From positions 5,565,849 through 5,629,848 of the forward strand of contig NC_089318.1 in the NCBI RefSeq assembly GCF_036669915.1: DNA of 64,000 nt, given 5' to 3'. Shown here in pieces: positions 55,134-64,000 of this stretch (positions are counted from its first letter, which is position 1; each line of letters opens with the position of its first letter). The notes beneath the pieces are model-generated. The model did no database searches and was not told the DNA's origin. It saw only the letters and a program-made list of their open reading frames with translations. A program made the translations under genes and the position numbers. Source of the stretch: Pocillopora verrucosa. Its lineage: Eukaryota > Cnidaria > Anthozoa > Scleractinia > Pocilloporidae.

Positions 55134-57204
55134 AGAAGATCCCCATTACCTGAAGCTTGCATTGAATAAACTTGACAATAAGACTGTACTCGGGTTTGAC
55201 TTTTGATTTCATTCGATGTATCTGTGGGTTAATAAAATGTATATCAAACCATTGAAAAGACTTATGTGTTTCTTCGAGATGACTGAGTTGTCTCTGCTTT
55301 GCGTTCAACTTCATATTTCACCGTTACCAACATACCTGAGATTCCTTCTCCTCCTCAGCCCCCCACACTGCGAACTAAATATTTCCTGAAGATTTCTTAA
55401 CTTTTAAACCACACTTTACAATGAGTCAGTTTAATTATGACGAGTAACTATACATTTGTAACCACTCTTTTTCCACCAAATCACTGAGACTGGCAAATGT
55501 TCGATGAAAACCTGCACTGTTTTATTCTTAATGAGAACTCCATGAGCCTTTTCTGACCTTTTTTAAAGGCTGGTATTTCATATGGAGGTCAATTTTGATT
55601 CTGGTGCGTTTCCTTCATTGACACGAGATTGAATATTTAAGCACCCTTACACATGCCCGTGCGAATGTACATCACCACTCTTTGTGAGAGGGGTGATAAC
55701 CCATGATAATAAGGAGCCTGGCATTCCCCCAGGCGCAAAGGACCTCCCCCCCCCCCCTCACACCCCACTTGTCACATAAAATTATCCTTACGACGGTCAA
55801 GCGTTTAAAATGCAACCAGCGGGGGGAAGGAGAGGAGAGCGATACGTAATTTCTGCCAACGGCTATTTTTTTGTGTATATACGTTTCAAAGATGTGCGCG
55901 ATGCTTGAGCGCGAGAACAAACATGATCTTATTTTCGCGCTCATTGAATAAATCTTCTGCAGCTCTTGCTCCATCCACATGTCATATGAGAGAATAAAGG
56001 GCCTGTGGCCAGACTAAAATTGGTGTGAAACCGTGGAGTCTAAACAGAATTTAGCGTTGGAAAATAGTTTTTGCCCCATCTTCCCATCGGGTAAAACTTT
56101 CATATTAATCTAACTTTTACTATACCTCCTATTTCGGCATTTATAGGCAACGATTTTGACGCCAGAAACTGAGTTTAACGCAGAACTGTGCGCAAGGATT
56201 TGGAAACGACCACGAGGATTAAGCGAAGACTGTTTTTTCTTTTGTTTTCTTTTCTTCCTCTTCTTCTTTATCTTTTTGGAGGTTTTTATTGAGTTATTTA
56301 AGACACGTTTCCCAAAGGAACGGGCAACAAACGCGAAGATTACGTGTGCTACATTGATCAACTTTGCTGTTACTAGCGTTAAAAATTTTGAAATGTAAAA
56401 TTGCGAATTGCCCTCGCATAAACCACGCTCATTTAAGTCTGTTTATCTTTATCGTGTAGTGAGTAAAATTGATGAAAACCCTCCACTCTCCAGCACCCTC
56501 TCTCTTCCTAATTTGCAAACTAAACAACACCTATGTATGTACCTTATAAAATTTAAATACCTACTTTTTTGTGATAAAAATTTAATTCGAGCTCAGTTTA
56601 TATAAACACGACTATTTAATTTTCCGGCATCATATCTTCGATTCTCCGCAATAACTTGCATTTTACTCCAAACGAAATCAGCATTTTTCGTGATATTAAA
56701 CGTGATATAGAAATGTATCGTCTCTAGAACAACCTTTTGCTTTTGACTATTCGCCATGTGTGTAGCTAGATCTCAACTGTGTTTACATCTTGTGCGCTTT
56801 TATTTACAAACCAAAAAAGTGTGAGTGCACTGTTTGCATATCCAGTACATATGTCGTCCAAACGCCAAAAATTCTAAGTAAGGTTTGAACACATCCTGCT
56901 TATGTTAAAATAAGCGGACAGCCAACCTGTTTCAACTTTACAGACCAGATGACAGTCGTCAACCCACTTAAGGGCGTTGCTTATGAGACAGGGGGAGGGT
57001 GAATATCTGTTTGCAATCCCCTCTTTGTTGTGAAAAAAGTGGTACTTTGTAAAAGAGCACTTTGACGTGCTTTAGGGTGTTAATGCGACACTTGGGCAAG
57101 AATCCCCCCCCTACCGTCTATGCGCCTACCACGTTTTAAATTGACCTGCTGCTCGAATGAGATCACAAACGCTAAGAAGGTGCCATACTGAGTTTTCGTG
57201 AAAC
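55134..57204. other. Spacer between LPMO 1 and LPMO 2
   Basis: No gene recognised. It has a C-tract at 55747-55757 and a TTCTT-rich tract at about 56228-56285. The LPMO 2 promoter should be in the last few hundred bases; I see no clear TATA box. Confidence 0.4.
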
Positions 57205-58050
57205 ATGGCAGCGAGTTTGCAAGTTTTTATCGTACTAAACGTTATCACTTTAGTTCTTGGTCACGGCAGCCTTATTGACCCAGCTAGCAGGAACTCGGCT
57301 TGGAGGTTTGGTTTTGATACACCGACGCAGCATACCGATAACGAGCTGAATTGCGGTGGCTTCAGCGTTCAGTGGAAGACGAACAAAGGAAAGTGCGGCG
57401 TGTGTGGAGACGCGTACCATTTTAAGCCTGGTAAGGCTCTCTACACTCACCCTGGAACGTTCGCCACGGGAACCATCACTAAGACGTACAGAGAGGGACA
57501 GGAAATTACGGTGATGATAGAAGTTACCTCCAACCACCAGGGATACTTCACCTTCAGGGTGGGCGACATTGGCTCTCCTCCCATTACTCAAGAGAAACTG
57601 AAATATGTATTGAGGCAGCCTAATGGCGACACCAGGTGGAAAATCAACGTGCCCGAAGACAAAATCTTTGAGATCAAGCTGAGACTTCCCAAAGGCCTTA
57701 CATGTGATCACTGCGTGTTGCAGTGGTGGTGGCGCGTGGGAAACAGTTGGGGATGCGATGGGCCTAATGACTGCGGAATGGGCAAAGGACAACAGGAAAC
57801 TTTCGTAAATTGCGCCGACATCAGGATCACGAAAAGCGACGGAAGTGTGCCACCACCTCCTCCAACACGGCCTCCCCCACCCACTGAGAAGCCTCCGAAG
57901 CCTACCGAGCCTCTGCCTACCAATGCTCCTAATCCGAAGGGCTGCAAAGCCGTAGGCCCCTGGACAGGTAACAAAGCCATAGACGAGTGGTGCGTCAAAA
58001 ACTGCGCCAAAGGTAACTGTCCAGCCAACATGTGCAAGTGTCCGAAGTGA
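57205..58050 (+). CDS. Secreted AA15 lytic polysaccharide monooxygenase 2
   Basis: An intronless 281-residue ORF closely related to LPMO 1 on the same strand. The signal peptide ends VLG and the mature protein starts HGSLIDPASRNSAW (His20); the second brace histidine is His111 in TSNHQGYF. CGVCGDAYHF, CDHCVLQWWWRVGN and QETFVNCADIRITKSDGS are shared with LPMO 1, whereas the linker (PPPPPTRPPPPTEKPPKPT) is shorter. The C-terminal six-cysteine module reads GPWTGNKAIDEWC then NCAKGNCPANMCKC. AATAAA follows at 58126-58131. Tandem duplication with LPMO 1 is the likely origin; both lack introns, so the ancestor was already intronless. Confidence 0.93.
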   Translation: MAASLQVFIVLNVITLVLGHGSLIDPASRNSAWRFGFDTPTQHTDNELNCGGFSVQWKTNKGKCGVCGDAYHFKPGKALYTHPGTFATGTITKTYREGQEITVMIEVTSNHQGYFTFRVGDIGSPPITQEKLKYVLRQPNGDTRWKINVPEDKIFEIKLRLPKGLTCDHCVLQWWWRVGNSWGCDGPNDCGMGKGQQETFVNCADIRITKSDGSVPPPPPTRPPPPTEKPPKPTEPLPTNAPNPKGCKAVGPWTGNKAIDEWCVKNCAKGNCPANMCKCPK

Positions 58051-59697
58051 AAGGAACTGTAGTCTGAATGACGTCAAGTCTCTCGCTGGTATCAAGATTA
58101 AAGGAGTTCTGTGTAGATTAAGGGAAATAAAATGTATGGTTTGATAAATATCTGCATTTTAATAAATTCAAAAGGTGTGAGATGCTTGTGTAAATTTGTT
58201 TCAATATTGACAGCTGTTACGCTGTGTCAACCCTTTGACTCCTAAGAGTGATTAGCATCCAATATCTCCCTACAACATTAAGGTCACGAGAATAAAAAAA
58301 AATGATCACCAACTAACAAAGCTGTTGATTTTTTAACAAATTATCCCTGACTACGCCTTAGGAAATGACTAAAAAATGGTGGGAGAATATGCTGATGTTA
58401 CTGATACTGATGTTAGGTTGTAAAGTGTTTAAGAGTTTTCGACCATGATACTCAGTGTGACCTTATATAACTCGATAACTGTTTTAATTGTTATTTCTCA
58501 AAGTCTCGTTAGAAAATCAAATGCTTAAAATTTGGATGGCTGATAAATTTTGCTTTGAAAGCTTTTCCGTCGATCAAAATTAGTTTTCCTATCTGAAAAA
58601 TGAAACGATGGAAAGGCGATCGTAATTACTCACGGATTGAAAAACTTATTTACGTATTTATTTTTACAATGCAGGACTTTTACAGATCTAATACATGGCT
58701 TACAGCGCGATTCAAAAAATACCCAGCTGAGTATACATATATATATATTGCACGCTTTGTCAAACCATAAAAACACCAAAAAAAGAACGAAGCTAATATC
58801 CAGCCTCCTTGACCAAACAAACTTGGTCAGTAAAGGATTCATTATACAGTAAAAAAGATTTCGCTCTATTTAGAATCAAGATTGATTTGTTCATTTCGAA
58901 AGCCAGGAAAGAAGGCCAACTATGTTTTTCGGACAACAAACCAACAAGAGTATCTTATGTCTTCTATATTTTGACTGTCTTCTCCCGTTTTTTGCGACTT
59001 CATCACCGACATTGTCCAAGAATTACGATCTCTGTAAGTCTACTCCGCGCTCTTCTTTTTCTTGCGCAAGATCAAAGCGGGCAATCCCAAGTCCATCTTC
59101 CCCACTTGGGTTGCCGATCAGAACAGAGGATTCGTTGGATATTGCATACTGGCACCGCTAGTGACATAATAAGAGATGTCACAAAGCGGGGCACGGTGGC
59201 CAAAGTGTGAGATCTGTTCAATTTTAACACTCGAAACAACAAGTTGCAAAATCTAAAAAATTTCAAGGTTGCACAATTTTGATTGCACTCAGTTAAGTTA
59301 CAAGCACCTGAAAAAAAAAAAAAAAAAAGAAAAACACCTTTGACAGTCAAAAAAGACCTTTTCATACTCTTTTTTTTCTGAATGAATAATGATAACACCA
59401 ATGACTGAAAAAAATTCGGAATATCTTTTTTGTTTGCTCTTGAATTATCCATTTAATAAGGGTTATAAGGAACAAGAGTTCCATAAAGAGATTTTCTTCG
59501 TATTTGAAAATGATCACAATTCTTGAGATGAATTCCATGTTTTTATTTAATTCTGAAATAATCAGCGAGTAACAATCTTTTAAGAACTATCTGCTGCTAT
59601 ATCCGGGTAAATGATCTTCAGATTAAGCAAGCCGCAATTTATTTACCTAATATAAACTTAGTGCATATACGTAAAAGTTCGTTGCCTTTCAATACTG
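58051..59697. other. Spacer between LPMO 2 and LPMO 3 with one repeat
   Basis: This convergent spacer holds 3' flanks of both neighbours: AATAAA for LPMO 2 at 58126, and the LPMO 3 signal, read on minus, at 59638-59643. A dispersed repeat lies at 58228-58433, and a TATATA run at about 58735-58749. GGCAATCCCAAGT at about 59079 and ACTTGGGTTGCC at about 59104 form an imperfect hairpin. No gene recognised. Confidence 0.45.
58228..58433. repeat. Dispersed AAGGTCATGAGAATAAAG repeat, copy near LPMO 2
   Basis: It starts AACCCTTTGACTCCTAAGAG and ends GGTTGTAAAGTGTTTAAGA; inside are ATTAAGGTCACGAGAATAAA and ATGATCACCAACTAAC. The imperfect inverted ends resemble the TTAACCC MITEs, so the two families may be related. 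Confidence 0.6.
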
Positions 59698-60579
59698 TTA
59701 TTCACATTTACAGTGAGTGGAAGGGCAATAACCCGCTGCGCAGTTAGATGCACACCAGACATCCATATTGGCATCGCCGGTCCAGGCCCCTGTGGCTTTG
59801 CAGACTCCTTGAGGTGGTGCAGTTGGTGGTGCTGTGGCGCCAGGGCCTTCTGTTGGGGGAGGATTCGTTGCAGGCGCATCTGTATTGGGTTTCTCTGTCA
59901 TGGGCGCGTTCGTGTTTGGAGCTTCTGTAGCACCCGGTCCTCCCGCAGACACAATCTTGATATCCGCGCAGTTAACAAAGGTCTCTTGTTTCTTGCCCAG
60001 TCCTACTCCGCAGTTGCCGTTTTCGTCACAGCCCCAGTTGTTTCCCACAGTCCACCACCATTGCAGTACGCAGTGATCACATGTCAGGCCTCTGGGAAGG
60101 TTAAGCTTAATTGTGAACTTTCCATTTTGGGACGAGTGAAGCTGCCATGTGTTTGAGCCATCTGGCTGTAACAGAACGTATGTCAACTTCTCCTGAGTGA
60201 TGGGAGGTTTTTCCAGTTTTCCAAGGCTGAATCGAAAGTATCCTTGATGGTTTGAGGTAATATCAATCACAACTTCGATTACTTGACCCTCCTTGTAGGT
60301 CTTTGTTATAAAACCATCACTTGCGTACTTTCCAGGGTAGACATACTTGGGGTTTTTATCGTGATACGCATCACCGCACACGCCACATCTCCCATTGTTA
60401 GGCCCATTCCATTGAACACTGAAACCTCCGCAGTTCAGCTCGTTGTCTGTGTACTGTCTCGGACGGTTAGGGAAAAATCTCCAAGCAGAGTTTCTGCTGG
60501 CAGGATCTATCATTCTTCCGTGGCCAGCCACAGCGACTATCAAGCAGGCAGTCGCGAAAAGGCGAACGATTTCTTTCAT
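59698..60579 (-). CDS. Secreted AA15 lytic polysaccharide monooxygenase 3
   Basis: An intronless 293-residue ORF, convergent to LPMO 2. The signal peptide ends VAG; the mature N-terminus is HGRMIDPASRNSAW (His20), with His111 in TSNHQGYF as the second copper ligand. Core blocks CGVCGDAYH, CDHCVLQWWWTVGNNWGC and QETFVNCADIKI are conserved. The linker is Thr/Ala/Pro-rich (NTNAPMTEKPNTDAPATNPP) instead of the Pro-rich linkers of LPMO 1 and 2, and likely O-glycosylated. The C-terminal module (GAWTGDANMDVWC, NCAAGYCPSTHCKC) keeps all six cysteines. A weak TATA-like TTATAAAG (read on minus, 60707-60714) lies about 130 bases upstream. It is the most diverged of the three copies. Confidence 0.93.
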   Translation of the reverse strand: MKEIVRLFATACLIVAVAGHGRMIDPASRNSAWRFFPNRPRQYTDNELNCGGFSVQWNGPNNGRCGVCGDAYHDKNPKYVYPGKYASDGFITKTYKEGQVIEVVIDITSNHQGYFRFSLGKLEKPPITQEKLTYVLLQPDGSNTWQLHSSQNGKFTIKLNLPRGLTCDHCVLQWWWTVGNNWGCDENGNCGVGLGKKQETFVNCADIKIVSAGGPGATEAPNTNAPMTEKPNTDAPATNPPPTEGPGATAPPTAPPQGVCKATGAWTGDANMDVWCASNCAAGYCPSTHCKCE

Positions 60580-62039
60580 TCTAATCTAAATTGTCACAAA
60601 CGTAACTGATGATACTCGGGTTGACCCGGCTAAATCTCCTTAGAAAATGAACTTACACAAGAGAGACTCAAGTTTAAATAAAGTGCTACTGAGGCTAATG
60701 AAGACTCTTTATAAGTATCAAACAATAGGGTGACAAATTGCGTCCTTGAAAAGAAAAAAAATAGATGCATCTACACGTACGCTATTCCGGGGATGAAAAG
60801 GATTTTCACCTTAAAAGGCTGGGTAAATAGGCTTGCTGTATTCTTTGTGGTTTTGTAAATATTGCTTGGGGCGTAGATTCTGTGAAAAGGCAAAATATTT
60901 ATTCAGGAGGTTGTAGGACCAACAAAACTGAACAAATGTTTCCGGTTAACAATATCGCAATATATAATATTATCATTGAGCCAACAATGACCAATATTTC
61001 AAGATCAATGGTTGTAATAAAAAAAAAAAAAGCAAAAGCTTCGGAACTCCGAGAAAAAGAGGGAGAAACACGCCCTAATAAACAAGATCCATGTATTTTA
61101 ATCTTCGCGTTTAAAAGATCACTTATCGGATGAATTCATGGGACCAATAGGAAAATGTCACAGTATTAACCTCAGACTCCTCTAAAAGCGATCGTCACTA
61201 ATATACAAAGAAGTACATTTTTGGGGGGAATCTTTCAGTATAAAATGCTTTATTTGCCAGCGAAATAAGCGGCAAGCCCGAACGGAGAGTAAAACGAATA
61301 AAGGGCATTCATTTTATAACTTTTGAATAGAATGGAGCTTCACGCCGAGAATTCAATTATTCGCCTAGTTTTTTACTTTCGCTGATGTCTCAGAATATCT
61401 ATAATTTATGAGAAAGCACTGTTTTTAGGAAATATTAGATTGGCTACTGATTTTCTTACACCGAAGTGTTCAATAACTCGAACTTAGAAAATTCTAATTT
61501 GACCTTGATGTTTCTCTATGCTGGGGCATTTTAACGAACGGTTTGCCAGAGAGGCGTATTTAAACTTTAAACAGTTCGCTCATACTCAACAAAAGATTGC
61601 TTTATTTTTCTTGTCTAGATAAGCGTGTAACTCAAATTGTATTGTTAACCTCATTCCTTCATTGTTCTATATTTTGTATTTAATATGTAATGCGTCAGGC
61701 CGCCGAGAAACAATAATGTCAGCGGTTTTTTTTTTAGCCAGGGCTTTACAATTCGGTCGCCTTTGAAAGTTTCATAATTCTTTGAGAAGCTCTGTGAAGG
61801 ACAATTTTCCTCTTACGAAATATATTCAGAAACTTACCCCTATTGTCATTCTCATTTAATCCTTTCTTCATTTACAAAAATTTTTGCCTTAAACTTAGCA
61901 AACAGCTTGCATTAATGGCAAACAGAGATTTTTCACTTTCAGAAGATATTTCGCTCTTGGAATTTTGTAATATCTGACCAGAGTTAGCAGGGGGCCCTAA
62001 CATAACTCTGATCCGACTCAGCAAATAAAGAAACCTTGA

Positions 62040-62072
62040 ACGTCATTCGTGCGGCTAGGGCACGAATGACGT
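62040..62072. repeat. Perfect 13-bp hairpin with CRE-like ends
   Basis: ACGTCATTCGTGC (62040-62052) and GCACGAATGACGT (62060-62072) are exact reverse complements around a 7-base loop. The outer bases form ACGTCA, a half CRE/ATF site, in both directions. Confidence 0.85.
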
Positions 62073-62829
62073 GTGTGTTTGAGGGGGACAGGAGACGTAG
62101 TCGAGTATTCATTTCTATATCCTGAGTTCTCTAGCCGCTTCCTTCCTTCCAAGTCCTCCATTAAAGAGTTGTCATGGTCACGTTTACGAACGCGACTATG
62201 ATTTTCAAGAACTTCGTATACATTTGTACTCGTACTGACTCTTTAAGTTTTCGCTGATCAGTCTGATCATAACAGCAGAAATTCATGAAATGCAAGATTC
62301 TTGTCAAGTTCCTGAACAGTTTAACAAATAAGTTTTCTTTACAAGTTTAGTCATTGAAAGCAAGTTGGAAAGAACGTTGTTTGCCGCAATTATAAAAATA
62401 GAATTTCTGAGTGTTGCTTAAATTAGTTAATTTCGATAGTTTCTTGATAAATATATTTAGGAGCATCAAGGAAGATGCTCACTCTTAGAGGGGAAGCATG
62501 TTATGAAGTATTTAGTTAGTCAGTTCAGTATTTAAGTCATTCTTTTATATGTAGAATGTAGCTACTAGGAATTCAAAGTCTAAAGTTATTTGGGTTTGCG
62601 CTGTCACGATGAGTTTCCGAATTGTCTCTGTTTTGTCTAACTTCCAAGTGGATGTGCGTAGTTTGTCAACTAACTTTGGTATGATTTGGACCTATACGGA
62701 AGCTCTTTTTCTGGCTAACACAGTCAGTGGTTGATTTAGTTGATCGGAGGCATTAAAAACTTTCTTGTTCATTTCGAAGGTCTCGTGTGAAATTGTTTGG
62801 GTTGGTGTTAGAACAATAATAGAGGACAA

Positions 62830-62905
62830 CAATCATTTGAACTCATGACCTCTGGGATAAGGTACAATGCTCTACCATCTAAGCAAACAGGTCAATTGGG
62901 AGCTG
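62830..62905 (-). repeat. tRNA-derived relic (SINE head or pseudo-tRNA)
   Basis: Read on the minus strand, TTAGATGGTAGAGCA resembles a tRNA A box and GAGGTCATGAGTTCAAATG a B box about 35 bases later. Acceptor-stem pairing is poor, so it is not a functional tRNA. Confidence 0.45.
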
Positions 62906-64000
62906 GTCATTTTGTTGCTTCGTAATATACCCGTGAAATGATGAATCAATGACTGTAAATATATGAAAATCATACGTGTGAACCGCGGTTTAAGAAGTGA
63001 ATTTAAAAGTGATCTTCGCAGTGATGAACACTACTGAAGCAGTTATTTCAAATGACTAGAAGTGAGCAAAAATACAGTATTGACTCTATTCATCCAGTGT
63101 ATATCTCAGTTAATTTCAATAACAATACATGTCTAGCCGAATAAACACAGCGGTCAAAAGTCTGCGGGAGTGTGAACGTTGCAATGACTTGGTGCTATGC
63201 TTTCAAGCTTTCAGAACCAAGTTGTATTACACGTAAACAACTGCACAGGCCAGTAATTCACGGTGTTTTGAAATCGGCGATGTTTTTGGTAAAACTCAAA
63301 TTAGAATGGTAAATCAACAGGATACATGTACTTGAATTAGCTTTGTGTTCGAAAAGTCTCGAATTTTCGTTTTTCCTGCTTTTATTGCTACGGACGTTTC
63401 GAATTTCCTTTTTGCTTTCTTTGCGAGACAGCAATTGTTTCAACACAGCAGTCACGGTTGCACATGCGCACTTAGATTCAAGCGGCATGGATAATGTAGA
63501 GAACTCGAATGAGATGTAGTTTTTCATAGCTTCTAATAAAATTTCAAAGTTTCTAAAGCCAAGACTTTTATATATTGTTGTTTCCACCCATTACTCTCTA
63601 TTTTCAAACAAATTTTAATACACGAATGAATGAATATAGGTAATGGCTTTGGCGCCCGCCACAATTCCTCCGGAGCCTTACATAATCCACGACCGGAAGT
63701 TTGTGGTTCAATTCCTCACAAAGAACCAGTTTTTTATTTGTCCCCCCCTAAAGTATCGTTGAAAATCTCTTAGTTGATCTTTCTCACTTTGTACTAGCTT
63801 ACACTCTCGTAGTTTGTTTCACACTTCGCATGGCGACGTGATAAGGTCGTCTGGAGGCTTGGCCGTGGCTGGCTGTTGTTATCCTTTGCCGTGTTAATAG
63901 TGTAGTTGGCGGTAAACACCGAGGGAAATGTGTGAAAAAAAAGAGGGATCATGTATAGCCAATATCTCTTATGACGATAGCTGGTCTTTGTTTATGGCAG

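Larger units (their letters stand above)
60580..64000. other. Right flank, no gene recognised
   Basis: AT-rich flank beyond LPMO 3. The notable items are a perfect 13-bp hairpin at 62040-62072, a tRNA-like relic at about 62830-62905, and GTGGTTCAATTCC near 63701, which resembles a lone B box. No splice-supported exon was seen; part of this may be intronic to a gene outside the window. Confidence 0.4.

Noticed and set aside
57250-58095. A 281-codon open frame on the minus strand opposite LPMO 2
   Set aside because: It is the antisense shadow of the LPMO coding sequence; similar shorter antisense frames lie opposite LPMO 1 and LPMO 3, and it has no recognisable domain.

Overview
The window is animal nuclear DNA, most likely from a cnidarian and probably a stony coral. 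The evidence is spliced genes with GT/AG introns, dense small inverted-repeat elements, a CR1/L2-like LINE, and a gene set of globin-X-like globins, AA15 copper monooxygenases and an SPTLC2-type serine palmitoyltransferase that fits that group. The species cannot be fixed from the sequence alone. I found no rRNA, intact tRNA or CRISPR.

Layout. 1-512: last exon of a gene ending in a DxxH motif, probably an SGNH/PC-esterase-like protein. 1233-4998 (-): a LINE with one uninterrupted 1187-codon ORF (endonuclease plus reverse transcriptase). 5634-17709: a globin neighbourhood with one decayed orphan last exon, one intact three-exon globin carrying an N-terminal MGCGGSK acylation motif, and one three-exon globin pseudogene with three lesions. 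18625-46903: three consecutive 11-exon SPTLC2-type genes on the + strand. The second and third sit in a recent tandem segmental duplication (28485-37667 and 37668-47541); the first is an older, diverged copy. 49252-52715 (-): a type-I L-asparaginase of the ASPG family, eight exons found, extreme C-terminus not located. 54279-60579: three intronless secreted AA15 LPMO genes, two on + and one on -, each with a proline/threonine-rich linker and a C-terminal six-cysteine module. 60580-64000: no gene recognised.

How the genes may work. SPTLC2 is the PLP-binding catalytic partner of SPTLC1, so the three copies would feed the first step of sphingolipid synthesis at the ER. The LPMOs would act outside the cell on chitin or a similar glycan. 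The globin is probably membrane-anchored through acylation. Nothing links these genes functionally; the window reads as an ordinary gene neighbourhood shaped by tandem duplication and transposons.

Most striking structures. An 83-bp inverted copy of SPT exon 1 lies inside intron 5 of the third SPT gene. A 58-bp perfect palindrome occurs in only one of the two duplicated units. Copy 2 has a Gly-to-Ala change next to the PLP lysine. A hammerhead-ribozyme-like motif sits in an inverted, Penelope-LTR-like repeat inside the globin pseudogene. The LINE ORF carries a degenerate 2A-like NPGP motif.
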